From contig JBGRQA010000007.1 in the NCBI GenBank assembly GCA_041725895.1, positions 62,001 through 126,000 on the forward strand: a stretch of 64,000 bases of DNA. Reading direction: 5' to 3'. The notes beneath the pieces are model-generated. The model was not told where the DNA came from. It made no database searches and worked only from the letters and a program-made list of their open reading frames with translations. Positions 1-10,043 of the stretch are shown here, one piece after another. Position numbers and translations under genes: made by a program. Origin of the DNA: JBGRQA01 sp041725895. Its GTDB lineage: Bacteria; Bacteroidota; Bacteroidia; Bacteroidales; Marinifilaceae. Numbering within the stretch: position 1 is the first letter of the stretch; every line of letters starts with the position of its first letter.

Positions 1-995
1 TCTTCTAAAGAATATCTTAATACTTGTCTCAATGCCTCTGCAATAGAATCAGGGGTGATTTTATCACAAATAACGCCGTTCTTATCATCAACAAACACAT
101 TATAGTCTGAAACCTTTGTCATAACGACAGGCTTGCCGATAGTCATCGCTTCACAAATTACATTTGGCAGACCTTCTACTGTACTAAATAAACCAACAAA
201 ATCTGCCTCTAACATTCGATTATGAATATCCTTAGTAGGACCATGCAATTGAATAATCCCCTCTAAACAGTTATTTTGTACAAGCTTCAAAGATTCTTCA
301 TAAACTCTTGTTCCTGCAATTAAGTCAACATCCTTTCTACCATACCAATCAATCTTAAACCTATTTCTCTCTTCATCACTTAATAGGGACAATGCCTTCA
401 CTACTCCAACAGGATTTTTTAAACCTTGATAACTTGCTGCAATAACAATATTTATCTTTCCATTATTTAAAGGTGTATAAGGCGACGTAAGATTTGAGAT
501 CCTCACTGTATTGTAAATGACTTTCAATTTTTCTTCAAAACAAGAATAATTTAATCTCCACAAATTATGTGAACTCAAAGAATTACAAATAATAACATCA
601 GAAAACCTTTGAAACCAATTAAATACTTTGTTTTTTCTATTCTTAAAGGTAGATTGCTTGGCACTTCTCTCACTAGTTATCACTTTCCATCTATGTCCGC
701 CAATTGCAGCAAAACAATTTAAGAAATTTGGAACATCCATAAAAGAAATAACAACATCATAATTACCATTACGAATAAACTTACGTATACGAAACATTCT
801 ACCAATTACATTTTTTGATGAAATCGTAACTACTTGAATATTATTATCAACTAAACACTTTCTAAAAAAATTTTCTTCTGAATATACTAAAAAAGATACG
901 TCATAGGCTCTATTTTTTAATAAACAGGCTATGGTAGTCATTTGGCGTTGAGCTCCACCAGATCCTAGGTTATCAATCAGAAATAATATTTTCAC
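1..995 (-). CDS. Glycosyltransferase, GT4-like (3' end outside window)
   Basis: A GT-B fold glycosyltransferase that probably adds one sugar to the lipid-linked repeat unit of the surface polysaccharide at the cytoplasmic face. The reading frame is open from position 995 to the left edge (331 codons visible). The N-terminus has the GSGGAQRQ loop typical of family 4 enzymes. Near the visible C-terminus, the pattern E-G-L-P-N-V-I-C-E-A-M is the usual nucleotide-sugar binding E-x7-E region. The start is a GTG at 995, 4 nt after the upstream stop; no ATG lies further upstream in frame. It is the last visible gene of the minus-strand polysaccharide operon. The substrate cannot be told from the sequence. 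Confidence 0.85.
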   Translation of the reverse strand, partial: MKILFLIDNLGSGGAQRQMTTIACLLKNRAYDVSFLVYSEENFFRKCLVDNNIQVVTISSKNVIGRMFRIRKFIRNGNYDVVISFMDVPNFLNCFAAIGGHRWKVITSERSAKQSTFKNRKNKVFNWFQRFSDVIICNSLSSHNLWRLNYSCFEEKLKVIYNTVRISNLTSPYTPLNNGKINIVIAASYQGLKNPVGVVKALSLLSDEERNRFKIDWYGRKDVDLIAGTRVYEESLKLVQNNCLEGIIQLHGPTKDIHNRMLEADFVGLFSTVEGLPNVICEAMTIGKPVVMTKVSDYNVFVDDKNGVICDKITPDSIAEALRQVLRYSLE

Positions 996-999
996 TAAT

Positions 1000-2292
1000 C
1001 TAAACTTTAATAAAAAAATACAAAACACATAAACCTAAATATAACAGAATAGCTTGTATGTTACTTTTTTTTACTTTCCATGGCATTTTACTCCTTGCAT
1101 AAACATAAATAACAAATAACACAGGATACAAACACATAAGACGACGCACATTAGCATTCGATGAGTTAGCAATTAAAAAAGTAATAAAAACGAATAATAA
1201 TATTACAAGAATTCTGGGTAATGAATTCCTAAAACTTTTAATCATCAGACATTTAATTACACAAAACCATACAACAAACCAATAAATAGGAGAAATCATT
1301 TGTACCACGCCTATTATAACTTGAAAAGCATCATTTCCTTTTAATGCGAGATTCCAAGATGGAAAAGGAGAAATTTGCGAATAAATAGCACTTGCAATTT
1401 GCCTAATACCATTGGGTAATTGTAATAACCGTCTTCCTAAACCATCAGAATTAGAAGAATTCAGAGTGAATTCTTGATATCGGTTTAACAAATCATTTAT
1501 TACTAACAAATTATCAATAATTACTCTGGCAAAAAAAGCTAAAATAGATATTCCTAGCGAAAACATTAGAAAACGAAGAACCTTTCTATCTTTTACCTGT
1601 TCATAGATATATAATAAAGGTATAAAAGCAAAAAAGATCCCATGTTCTAATCTAAACATCATTGTCACAAGCATTAGTAATATTAAAAACATTACCCTTA
1701 TTTTAGTGAAAGATCCAGTTAGGATTGTTAAGCCAATAACGTACAAAAAACTTATGTGAATATCTCGCAACAACCAGGGTGAATAATAAAAAGTGTAAGA
1801 ATAGAACACATAAGCCAATGCAGATTTAAATGCTACTTTGGGGGATACATATCTAAGTAAGATTTTAAACACAAATAATGGTATTAAGGAGGCTATAAAA
1901 GAAACATTTACAATTTGAATAAATACGTTATTCCCTTCTAAGAAAGTATTAGCAAAATATCCAATTAACCCCACATAGAAATAGGCTCCCTCATTTTCAA
2001 TATGGATTCGATCTATGAAGCAGGCTTTATAAATGTAATAAACATTAGAAAGATCCCCTAAATGATTAGAGACCTCCAAAAAATGATTTTGATCTTGATA
2101 TTGAAAAAAGCCATCATTACTTAAATAACTTAGATAAGCAATAATACCATATACAAAATAAGTAAGCAAGGATACAAAAAAAACTTTTCTTGCTAATACA
2201 TGTTCACTTCTACCTCTAAAAACAAGTGATGATAAAACTGTACCTATAAAAATAAAAAATATAAAAGGCACAGTAAATGTGAAAAATGTCAT
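1000..2292 (-). CDS. Multi-pass membrane protein, probable Wzy-type polymerase
   Basis: A 430-residue integral membrane protein with about ten hydrophobic segments and a large loop at roughly residues 270-310. By position and topology it is the best candidate for the O-antigen/capsule polymerase (Wzy) that joins repeat units in the periplasm, since the locus has Wzx, Wzz and Wza-like genes but no other Wzy candidate. Wzy proteins share little sequence, so this rests on context. A membrane glycosyltransferase is the alternative. An in-frame TTG lies 6 nt upstream (2298), but the ATG at 2292 is preferred. It is followed closely by a glycosyltransferase gene. Confidence 0.6.
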   Translation of the reverse strand: MTFFTFTVPFIFFIFIGTVLSSLVFRGRSEHVLARKVFFVSLLTYFVYGIIAYLSYLSNDGFFQYQDQNHFLEVSNHLGDLSNVYYIYKACFIDRIHIENEGAYFYVGLIGYFANTFLEGNNVFIQIVNVSFIASLIPLFVFKILLRYVSPKVAFKSALAYVFYSYTFYYSPWLLRDIHISFLYVIGLTILTGSFTKIRVMFLILLMLVTMMFRLEHGIFFAFIPLLYIYEQVKDRKVLRFLMFSLGISILAFFARVIIDNLLVINDLLNRYQEFTLNSSNSDGLGRRLLQLPNGIRQIASAIYSQISPFPSWNLALKGNDAFQVIIGVVQMISPIYWFVVWFCVIKCLMIKSFRNSLPRILVILLFVFITFLIANSSNANVRRLMCLYPVLFVIYVYARSKMPWKVKKSNIQAILLYLGLCVLYFFIKV

Positions 2293-2350
2293 AATCAAAA
2301 CTCGCTATTATTATGTTTGGTTATTTACATCTAAATGTGTATACATTTTA

Positions 2351-2860
2351 TTATGGCCTCTCATCTAATACTTTTATCACCTTGGCAGGAGAACCAGCTA
2401 CAATAGTCCAAGGAGGAACATCTTTTGTTACAAGTGAACCTGCGCCAACAATAGCTCCCTCTCCAACAGTAACTCCAGGCATGATAATTGCCCCCATACT
2501 AACACAAGCTCCCTTTTTAATTAACACAGGCTTTCTTAAATGCGGTACCTCTTTATATCTTTCACCTTTATAATATATTGACATATCCCTTCTGTGACAT
2601 AACAAAAGTGCACGACTAGCAATCCAAACATCATCCTCAATTGTAATTAATTTAGCATTACCAACATCAAAATAAACATCCCATCCAATAGACACGTTTT
2701 TACCAATATGACAACCACAACATTTCCATAAAAATGGTCGCAAACGGAATAATGTGGCCAGAACTGAAAAGCGAGCTAACTTGTTTAAAAACCAGTACCA
2801 ATAATCCAATATAAAGCAAGGAAAATTCCCAGCTTTACGTAGAAATATTTTAGTGTCCAT
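2351..2860 (-). CDS. Left-handed beta-helix (hexapeptide) O-acetyltransferase
   Basis: A 169-residue member of the WcaF/LacA-type acyltransferases, which move an acetyl group from acetyl-CoA to a sugar hydroxyl. The imperfect hexapeptide repeats start around residue 50 (GCHIGKNVSIG). The central insertion holds CHRRD, where the histidine is the likely catalytic base. The end of the coil (VTVGEGAIVGAGSLVTKDVP, then AGSPAKVIK) is diagnostic of the family. It overlaps the upstream glycosyltransferase gene by 11 nt, so translation is probably coupled. It likely acetylates a sugar of the surface polymer. The acceptor is unknown. Confidence 0.85.
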   Translation of the reverse strand: MDTKIFLRKAGNFPCFILDYWYWFLNKLARFSVLATLFRLRPFLWKCCGCHIGKNVSIGWDVYFDVGNAKLITIEDDVWIASRALLLCHRRDMSIYYKGERYKEVPHLRKPVLIKKGACVSMGAIIMPGVTVGEGAIVGAGSLVTKDVPPWTIVAGSPAKVIKVLDERP

Positions 2861-3938
2861 AATAATCGCTTATTACTCTATTTATAATTTCTTTTACATT
2901 ACAGCTTTCAAAAAGAACATTCGCATGATTCTCATAGTCTACATAATTCTTTTCTATATCAACAATAGCATTTTTAATTTCTTCTGGGTTATCCATATCA
3001 ATACAAAGTCCAGCTTTGTACTTACCAACAGTATAAACTAAACCAGGTATACTATTAGCAAGCATAGGAATCCCAAATCCTGAATATTCCCATATCTTAT
3101 TTGGGGCGCAAAATAGTGTATTTAGGGAATAGTAATCATAAGTAACAACAGCAATCCGAGCATAACTCGTTACATTTAAATGTAAAGGAGGTCGAATAAA
3201 ATCAAGAAATATGACTTTAGGATATTTTTCTTTTAAATATTCAATATATTCGCCACCATCTCCCATTAATAATAAAGTATAATCCTTCAACGAGGAAACA
3301 GCCTTACAAAGAGCTTCCAAGTTTCTATCTCTTGAAATATGTCCCTGATATAATACAAGTTTTTTATCCTGCAATAAGGCAGCTTGAGTACAATCTTGCT
3401 TTTTCTTGCGAGGATGTAACAAGGGTTTATTAGGTAATACGATAGGAGTATTTTCCAGTTTTAGCCATAATCTTAACATATGAGCTCTATTGTACTCTGG
3501 AACAACATTCACCTTTGCTTTTTGAGCAATACGTTTTATTCCCTTTAATATTTTTGGTGCTCTATCTCGAAGTTCATATATACTAAAAATGTAGTCTCTC
3601 CCTAATAATTCCTTTTTTATCTTTATACCGCAAGACTCTGAAATAATCCAAAGAATATCATGTTTTATTCTTCTTATATCTTTAGGTGCTTTAAGCTTTA
3701 GAATGTAATCCCTTCTTAATCGATTTCTTATTCTTGAAGCAATTCCTCGTCTGGGTTCCTCCTTGTAATAGTGAATAAACTTGACACCCTTAGGCTCATA
3801 AATTTTATCAATCTCATCATTATACTCTGCAGCAATAACTGTAATTGAATATTTTCCAACTAAAGAGTCCAATAGGGTTAAGAATGGAGGCAGCCCAGCC
3901 ATATTCTTATCATAAACAAATAATATACTTTTTTTCAT
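2850..3938 (-). CDS. Glycosyltransferase, GT-B fold (family 1/4)
   Basis: A 362-residue glycosyltransferase. The second Rossmann half starts near residue 195 with LVLYQGHISRDRNLE, a normal GT4 phosphate-binding entry. The segment IWEYSGFGIPMLAN near residue 283 corresponds to the sugar-nucleotide E-x7-E region, with the second Glu replaced. It probably adds one residue of the repeat unit. It begins 2 nt downstream of the wecB stop and overlaps the acetyltransferase by 11 nt, so it lies inside the polysaccharide operon. Donor and acceptor cannot be assigned. Confidence 0.8.
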   Translation of the reverse strand: MKKSILFVYDKNMAGLPPFLTLLDSLVGKYSITVIAAEYNDEIDKIYEPKGVKFIHYYKEEPRRGIASRIRNRLRRDYILKLKAPKDIRRIKHDILWIISESCGIKIKKELLGRDYIFSIYELRDRAPKILKGIKRIAQKAKVNVVPEYNRAHMLRLWLKLENTPIVLPNKPLLHPRKKKQDCTQAALLQDKKLVLYQGHISRDRNLEALCKAVSSLKDYTLLLMGDGGEYIEYLKEKYPKVIFLDFIRPPLHLNVTSYARIAVVTYDYYSLNTLFCAPNKIWEYSGFGIPMLANSIPGLVYTVGKYKAGLCIDMDNPEEIKNAIVDIEKNYVDYENHANVLFESCNVKEIINRVISDYYGH

Positions 3939-3940
3939 AT

Positions 3941-5176
3941 TTATTTAGTTATTAGCCTTTGTGTTATGCGACTACATGCCTTTCCATCACCATATGGATT
4001 ACTCGCTTTAGCTATAGTGTTATAATAACTTTGATCTGTCAAAAGCGCAGAAACTTCATTAAATATAACTGATTTATCTGTTCCAACTAATTTTACTGTA
4101 CCTGCACTCACTGCCTCTGGTCGTTCAGTTGTATCACGCATTACCAATACAGGTTTACCCAATCCTGGCGCTTCTTCTTGAATACCTCCAGAGTCCGTTA
4201 AAACTAAATATGATTGTGACATTAAATAAACAAACGGCAGATATTCCAATGGTTCTATAAAATATACATTATTTATGATCTTATTTTGACTAAACCCGAA
4301 AACTTCTTTAATTGGTTTTCGGACATTTGGATTCAAGTGCATCGGATAAATAAAATCAACCTCAGGATTATTTATTGCCAAATCTTTGATTGCACAACAA
4401 ATATTAAGAAAGCCATCACCAAAATTTTCACGGCGATGACCCGTAATAAGTACAAGTTTTCTATTGTCATTTAATGATACTAAATCATCTTCTTGCAACA
4501 TTTCAGATGTATTAAACGGATGAAGTTGTCTCATCATGTAGTATTCTATAACTTCTTTTTTCAGACCACTAGCCAATAATTTTAATTCCACCTGCACTTT
4601 AAGGTCGGAACGCTCTTTGATTTGATTTAGCACATTATAAAGAGCATCAATTACTGTATTTCCCGTTACGAAAATTCTATTTTCTGACACACCTTCTTTT
4701 AGCAAGTTCATCTTGCTGATTTCAGTTGGAGCAAAATGGTAGTTTGCTAAACGACCAGTTAACTGACGATTAGCTTCTTCTGGCCAAGGAGAATAAAGGT
4801 TATGTGTTCGCAAGCCTGCTTCAACATGTCCAACAGGGATTTGCTGATAAAAGGCAGCTAGAGCGGCAGAAGTAGAAGTAGTAGTGTCTCCATGTACCAA
4901 CACTAAGTCAGGTTTTGCTTTAAGTAATACATCGCGCATTCCCAAGAGAACTCGTGAGGTAACATCATACAAATCCTGTCCTTTCTTCATTAAATTTAGA
5001 TCGTAATCTGGAGCAATCTGAAATAAGTCCAAAACCTGATCTAACATTTCCCTATGCTGAGCGGTTACACAAACAATTGTTTCACACACATCAGAATGCT
5101 TTTGAAACTCCTTAACTAAAGGGGCCATCTTTATAGCCTCGGGCCGAGTTCCAAATACCAATAAAATTTTCTTCAT
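3941..5176 (-). CDS. wecB: UDP-N-acetylglucosamine 2-epimerase (non-hydrolysing)
   Basis: This 411-residue protein interconverts UDP-GlcNAc and UDP-ManNAc, giving the operon a ManNAc-type precursor. Family signatures are GTRPEAIKMAPL (residues 9-20), HVEAGLRT near 115, and the C-terminal UDP-binding stretch TDSGGIQEEAPGLGKPVLV. It is about 20-30 residues longer than most bacterial WecB proteins because of an insert near residues 200-235. The ATG overlaps the upstream flippase stop by 4 nt (ATGA), which shows translational coupling. No ManNAc dehydrogenase other than the TviB-like protein is visible. Confidence 0.93.
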   Translation of the reverse strand: MKKILLVFGTRPEAIKMAPLVKEFQKHSDVCETIVCVTAQHREMLDQVLDLFQIAPDYDLNLMKKGQDLYDVTSRVLLGMRDVLLKAKPDLVLVHGDTTTSTSAALAAFYQQIPVGHVEAGLRTHNLYSPWPEEANRQLTGRLANYHFAPTEISKMNLLKEGVSENRIFVTGNTVIDALYNVLNQIKERSDLKVQVELKLLASGLKKEVIEYYMMRQLHPFNTSEMLQEDDLVSLNDNRKLVLITGHRRENFGDGFLNICCAIKDLAINNPEVDFIYPMHLNPNVRKPIKEVFGFSQNKIINNVYFIEPLEYLPFVYLMSQSYLVLTDSGGIQEEAPGLGKPVLVMRDTTERPEAVSAGTVKLVGTDKSVIFNEVSALLTDQSYYNTIAKASNPYGDGKACSRITQRLITK

Positions 5177-6678
5177 ATTTTTTTAAGAAATTTTGTTGCG
5201 AATGAATAAATAACACTCCGTTCGCTTTTATCAGTTAATATGTAAAAACTAATACCATAACCAATAAGAATTATATTAACATTACACAACCATCCAAAAA
5301 GAAAATAGTTCACAGTTAAATAATAAATCCCAAGAATAATTCCAACAATAATCAACATTGGAACTAATAAACCATAAATCCATTTATTTGTATTAAAATC
5401 ATATTTCCTTTTAGCTAATGCACAAATACTAATAAAATTAATTAATTCAACACCTGCCATTATTAAAAAAACAGAATATGATGGCAGAGCAAAAGTTAAT
5501 CCGATATATCCTAATGGCAATGAAGATGAGATAATAAAGAATTCTATTAATTGATAGTACTTTAGTTTCCCAATGGTTTTAAAAAATATATCTATAGGAT
5601 TATGGAGTGAACGAATCAATAAATATAGTAACATGCTCCTAACAAATTCAATTGCATGATCTGGAATTGAGACCAACCACAACTGAAGAATTTCTTGGAT
5701 AAACAGATACAGTGGAAAAAAGATAATCAAGTATACTAAAATTATGACTTTCGATGAAAAGAAAAGTACTTTGTAGTATTCATCTTTTTCATTCTTAGCA
5801 TACAATTGAACAGCATGTGGTTGTACCGCTAACACAACATTTGAAATGAGCTGTGATACAGCTGAATTGACTTGATAACTTATTCCTCGAGCAGCATTTA
5901 GAATAACACCACCGAACATATTTAATACAAAATTTATACCTTGAGTTGTAATAGTAAAAGTAAATGTTCCTAGTATATTCCAACCAGCAAATAAACTCAT
6001 TTCCTTTAACAACTCATTATTCCATACAAAACGATACTTATATTCATCAAAATTACGTCTGCAATAGATAACATTTACCAATCGTATAATTAATGATACT
6101 AATAAAAGTAAAACAGCGTATGTGATTAAGTTATCGGCTCCAATATAAGTAAATGTTAATATTACAATTAGCCTCAAAATACCATTAAGAATAGAAGAAT
6201 AGGCAAAAAATTTCATTCTTTGATTGGCTATTATAATAGCATCAAATGGAACAGTCATTATTATGACTACAGTTGAGAGTACTGATAAATGAAAAACAAT
6301 TAACGCTGCATCCAACCTCTCTGGAGAAATAACTAATTTATTTGTCAGAAACCACAAACCGATACTTTCTGAGAGAATAAGAAATAAAACAGATATACCT
6401 ATATGAACAATTATACTCATATTAAAAATCTCATTGAGAGATTCCCTACTATTTTTTCCAATAGCATAATTTAGGAAACGTTGAGTAGCTGAAGCAAATA
6501 CACCCTTTAATGTCAGAAATAAAGCAACAACACCACCAACAACATCATATATACCGAAGTCTTCAACACCGAGTTTATCTAATAATATTCTTGAAGTATA
6601 TAATGAAATAGCCATCAAAAGTATCATCCTTAGATATAGAAATAAACTATTTTTGGCTACACGAAAATTATCAGTCAT
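5173..6678 (-). CDS. Polysaccharide repeat-unit flippase, Wzx/MOP superfamily
   Basis: A 501-residue membrane protein with about 12-14 hydrophobic helices in the arrangement of MATE/MOP-type oligosaccharide flippases. The N-terminal LYTSRILLDKLGVEDFGIYDVVGG stretch (given here only as its key residues R, D, G, Y) matches Wzx-type proteins of Bacteroidota. It should move the undecaprenyl-linked repeat unit across the inner membrane for the Wzy-like polymerase encoded further down. It overlaps wecB by 4 nt. Confidence 0.85.
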   Translation of the reverse strand: MTDNFRVAKNSLFLYLRMILLMAISLYTSRILLDKLGVEDFGIYDVVGGVVALFLTLKGVFASATQRFLNYAIGKNSRESLNEIFNMSIIVHIGISVLFLILSESIGLWFLTNKLVISPERLDAALIVFHLSVLSTVVIIMTVPFDAIIIANQRMKFFAYSSILNGILRLIVILTFTYIGADNLITYAVLLLLVSLIIRLVNVIYCRRNFDEYKYRFVWNNELLKEMSLFAGWNILGTFTFTITTQGINFVLNMFGGVILNAARGISYQVNSAVSQLISNVVLAVQPHAVQLYAKNEKDEYYKVLFFSSKVIILVYLIIFFPLYLFIQEILQLWLVSIPDHAIEFVRSMLLYLLIRSLHNPIDIFFKTIGKLKYYQLIEFFIISSSLPLGYIGLTFALPSYSVFLIMAGVELINFISICALAKRKYDFNTNKWIYGLLVPMLIIVGIILGIYYLTVNYFLFGWLCNVNIILIGYGISFYILTDKSERSVIYSFATKFLKKI

Positions 6679-6702
6679 TATTTTTTATTTGAAAGTGACT
6701 TT

Positions 6703-7866
6703 TTACACTGTCACAATATCATTCGTTACTACATTACCTAGTTCATCAGAACTCATAAATTCGACGGTTGGATACCTCTTAACAATCTCTTTTAATAATT
6801 CAGAAAACTCTTTTAAATTTTTCTTCCTATTATCACCTTCAATTGCACCAATAAAATTCAATCTATGGGAACAAATTACAGCCGGTTTACTCAATTTAAA
6901 TGCCTTTTCTATACCTTTTAAAGTATAATCTTTATTAAACGTCGGATTTTGGGCTGGCTCCCATAAACAATTTCTCACCAAGTAAGTTTGAGATAAAATG
7001 TTTTTTTCACCTAAGTAATGATACAGACCTTCTTTATTAGACAAAGTTCGCTGCAAACTAGAAAAGCGTTGAAAATAATTCCCTTGTAAATATTTTACAC
7101 CATTCTGGTTTAAATAACACTCTAACTCATAATCCCATGTGTAATTTGGAGGTATCATAGATATTGATTTGAATCCAAATAATTGCTCAAAAATCTTTAG
7201 ACCCTCTTCAATACTTCTCTTCATGTGAACATATTGAGACTTCTCATTAACATCAAAAGCACGCAGGTGACTCTTTCTGCTATCTTCGAAAGCTGCAACT
7301 TGAGGAAAGAAAACTTTTTCCTTAAACGCTTCTCGCATTGAACCATAATTATTCTTAAGCGAATTAAGCCACATAGGAACATTTAAATGCTCTCTGCCGT
7401 GAAATTGGGGCAGAAATAAATTATTACTTATACCCTCTTTCCATAACTTAAATGAGTTTTCACATCCCTTGTACTTCTTAAACGTATCTGTTATTATCTC
7501 ATAATAATACTGCTGATAATTATTCTGATAAATTTTCTCAAAATCAGGATTTGCAACTACGCAATTCAATGTAATTTTTGCTGGGTTGTCATTTACATCT
7601 CTTACCGAATCTAAAACTTCCATTAAACATCTTAAATCAAACTCTGTAGCAATAGAATCATAGAGATCATATCCTATATCAAAATTCAACTTAACTCCGT
7701 TCTTTTTAAGTCGATTTCTGGCATCTTTAGAAGGAATTCTAATACTACCCCAATCATCCGATTCAATAACGACTATTTTTCGATCTGTTTTCCATCCTCT
7801 TCTTTCACTTATAAGAATATTTCCCCTATTTTTTATTGAAGGTAGAATTCTATTGAATAAGACCAT
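6703..7866 (-). CDS. Polysaccharide deacetylase-like protein
   Basis: A 387-residue soluble protein. VVIESDDWGS (residues 32-41) resembles the catalytic D-D motif of NodB/CE4 deacetylases. HGREHLN near residue 162 and ICSHRLNFIG near residue 350 could supply metal-binding or catalytic histidines. The likely fold is a (beta/alpha)-barrel glycoside hydrolase/deacetylase. There is no signal peptide, so a cytoplasmic role on a lipid-linked or nucleotide-linked sugar is more likely than action on exported polymer. It sits 5 nt after the CapA-like gene and 24 nt before wzx. The function is inferred only from the motifs and context. Confidence 0.6.
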   Translation of the reverse strand: MVLFNRILPSIKNRGNILISERRGWKTDRKIVVIESDDWGSIRIPSKDARNRLKKNGVKLNFDIGYDLYDSIATEFDLRCLMEVLDSVRDVNDNPAKITLNCVVANPDFEKIYQNNYQQYYYEIITDTFKKYKGCENSFKLWKEGISNNLFLPQFHGREHLNVPMWLNSLKNNYGSMREAFKEKVFFPQVAAFEDSRKSHLRAFDVNEKSQYVHMKRSIEEGLKIFEQLFGFKSISMIPPNYTWDYELECYLNQNGVKYLQGNYFQRFSSLQRTLSNKEGLYHYLGEKNILSQTYLVRNCLWEPAQNPTFNKDYTLKGIEKAFKLSKPAVICSHRLNFIGAIEGDNRKKNLKEFSELLKEIVKRYPTVEFMSSDELGNVVTNDIVTV

Positions 7867-7871
7867 AATCT

Positions 7872-8993
7872 CTACTTTTTCAGTATTTCCATTAACAAAT
7901 CTCTATGCGCCTCACACCTAACAAGATTAAGCATTAACCTTTTCTTCCTTTTTGTAAAAATACTAGGTAATAGGTTCTTATTGAACAAATAAGAATAGAA
8001 CCTACTACCACTAAACGGTTCAATATAAGAGAGATAAATCCTTTTCCGTGAATCAATAAATTTTGAAAAAGCTAACTCAAGTTTTTTTTCATCTTCAATA
8101 ATATTATTAATTAACTCCATATTAGTTTCAAAAGAACAAGTTTCCTCATTGGTTAGTAAGCGTACTCCAACAGTTTCTTCATTATTTTGTTTATAGGGAT
8201 ACAATTTAAAATCTAGCTTCCCATCATTAAAATAAAATCCAACAGCATAACCACTTGTCCAAGCACTATCAAAACACAAAGTTTCATCATCAAATATGAA
8301 GTTTCCAAGGCTATAGAAAATAGGAACACCCTTATATATTTCAAAGCCACTATAACAATGAGAATGATGCCCAATAATTGCAGAGGCTCCCGCATCTACA
8401 AAAAATTGATAAGTCTGTTTCATTCTAGGACTAGGAAGATTATAACCTTCATGACCGCCATGAATAACTACGAAAACAAAATCCGCTTCACTCTTCGCGT
8501 ATTTTATATCATGAAAATTTCTTATTATATTTAATGGATTAGCTCCAGCCTCATTATTATTTGTAGTAGAGAACTCATTTTCAGTAAAATTAAGTATTGC
8601 TATATTTACACCATCTATTTCTTTAAAGAAAATTCTTTGCGCGTCATCAAAATTAGCCCCTGCACCAACAGTATCAATTCCTTCCGCCTTGCAAATTTTT
8701 ATCGTTGACTTTAATCCACCTTCGCCATAATCTAAAATATGATTATTTGCCAAGGTGGCTAAATTAAAATTACCACATTTCAATAACTCAACACCGTTAA
8801 GTTCAGCACGTATATTTGGACCTGTTTTTGGTATTTCTATTTGTTCATCATCACATAATGGACACTCAAGATTAATAACAGTTAACGCATGTTTATATAG
8901 TATAGGCAAGAAATCATTATATACCTTATCCCCAAGGTCACTTGAAACTCTACCAATTGGACAAAAATCCCCTGTAAATAGAATAGAACCCAT
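7872..8993 (-). CDS. CapA-family metallophosphoesterase-like capsule protein
   Basis: A 373-residue PGA_cap (PF09587-type) protein, related to CapA/PgsA of poly-gamma-glutamate synthesis. Metal-site motifs in order are GDFCP, NLECPL, ANNHILDYG, VVIHGGHE, GHHSHCYSG and SLGNFIFD. The start is set at ATG 8993 because it forms a TAATG overlap with the stop of the ATP-grasp gene; a longer frame from 9026 would overlap that gene by 34 nt. There is no signal peptide, unlike many CapA proteins. Together with the ATP-grasp protein upstream it suggests an amide-bonded modification of the polymer. Confidence 0.82.
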   Translation of the reverse strand: MGSILFTGDFCPIGRVSSDLGDKVYNDFLPILYKHALTVINLECPLCDDEQIEIPKTGPNIRAELNGVELLKCGNFNLATLANNHILDYGEGGLKSTIKICKAEGIDTVGAGANFDDAQRIFFKEIDGVNIAILNFTENEFSTTNNNEAGANPLNIIRNFHDIKYAKSEADFVFVVIHGGHEGYNLPSPRMKQTYQFFVDAGASAIIGHHSHCYSGFEIYKGVPIFYSLGNFIFDDETLCFDSAWTSGYAVGFYFNDGKLDFKLYPYKQNNEETVGVRLLTNEETCSFETNMELINNIIEDEKKLELAFSKFIDSRKRIYLSYIEPFSGSRFYSYLFNKNLLPSIFTKRKKRLMLNLVRCEAHRDLLMEILKK

Positions 8994-10036
8994 TAATTTT
9001 GATTTATTATATTTTGGATCATCCATACTTGAGGATCAAAAACTTCATCATGCCATAACTTATTCTCATCCCAATAACCATGTGCAAATTCATCAACAAA
9101 TATCTCACCTTCCCTTATTTCTTTATCGACTCCAAATCCATACGAAATTTCAATCAATAAAATATTAGAATTATCATCTATTAGAAAGTCGAAAGCAGCT
9201 GATTGTAACGACAATTTATCAACAATATCATAAGCTATATCTAGCATCTGATTTGGGATTTGATTCTTATCAAAAATCATATTATCACTACCAGAGGCTC
9301 TAAAGTCATTCTCCCTAACTTTTCTTATCATCGCCCAACATCGTTTACCAACAAATTGCAATCTATAATCAACCTTTCGTCCAGGTATAAAATCCTGAAA
9401 ATAGACATACCCTTTTTCAGGAGACCGCATTTTTCCAAACTCCGTATTGATGAAAATTCTTCCAATCCCTTTAAGTACTTCAAGAAAACCATCCCTTCCC
9501 CGTCTGTATCTTATCCACTTTTCTTTCAGATTATTCCATTTATTAAATTGAGAAATACCCCTTCCAAAGGATTTATTTATAACATAACGGGCATCCGATT
9601 TAGATCGTAGAAGTTTAACGTTTGCCGCTCCAGCACCACCTCTCAGTTTAAATACTTTGGGAAAGGATGTTTTTTTCACCCAATCCAACGCTTCTTTCTT
9701 ATCATAAAACACATAAGAAGAAACCAAGGGAGCACCTATTGCCTCTAACATGTATTTTTGCCCTACTTTATCATCAAAATGCCAGCCAGTGTTGAAATCT
9801 GGAAAAACTTTTTTACCTGATATTTGCAAGGAATAAAGCAGCTGTTTTGCAAAAAGTGTATCCCTATAATTCCCATGATGATGATGCCACATCAGTATAT
9901 TGCAATCATATAACTGATCAATAATATCAGAAGAATAGGCATTAACAATTTTGAACGGAAAATTATTCCTCTTACAATATTCAATCCATGCATCACTAAA
10001 AGATCCTGGCCTATCATGTATCGCAATTTTCATCAT
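8993..10036 (-). CDS. ATP-grasp family ligase
   Basis: A 347-residue protein with an ATP-grasp fold. KVFKLRGGAGAANVKLL near residue 125 is the glycine-rich nucleotide loop, and AAFDFLIDDNSNILLIEIS near residue 285 is the metal-binding D...E strand pair. Enzymes of this fold join a carboxylate to an amine or thiol using ATP. In this operon, with a uronic acid made by the TviB-like enzyme, an amino acid-uronate amide is a reasonable but unproven product. Two adjacent ATGs (10036, 10033) can serve as start. Its stop shares bases with the CapA start (TAATG). Confidence 0.75.
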   Translation of the reverse strand: MMKIAIHDRPGSFSDAWIEYCKRNNFPFKIVNAYSSDIIDQLYDCNILMWHHHHGNYRDTLFAKQLLYSLQISGKKVFPDFNTGWHFDDKVGQKYMLEAIGAPLVSSYVFYDKKEALDWVKKTSFPKVFKLRGGAGAANVKLLRSKSDARYVINKSFGRGISQFNKWNNLKEKWIRYRRGRDGFLEVLKGIGRIFINTEFGKMRSPEKGYVYFQDFIPGRKVDYRLQFVGKRCWAMIRKVRENDFRASGSDNMIFDKNQIPNQMLDIAYDIVDKLSLQSAAFDFLIDDNSNILLIEISYGFGVDKEIREGEIFVDEFAHGYWDENKLWHDEVFDPQVWMIQNIINQN

Positions 10037-10043
10037 ATCTTTT

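Noticed and set aside
8994..9026. Upstream ATG for the CapA-like gene
   Set aside because: The TAATG junction at 8991-8995 with the ATP-grasp stop is a better start and puts the family motif near the N-terminus.
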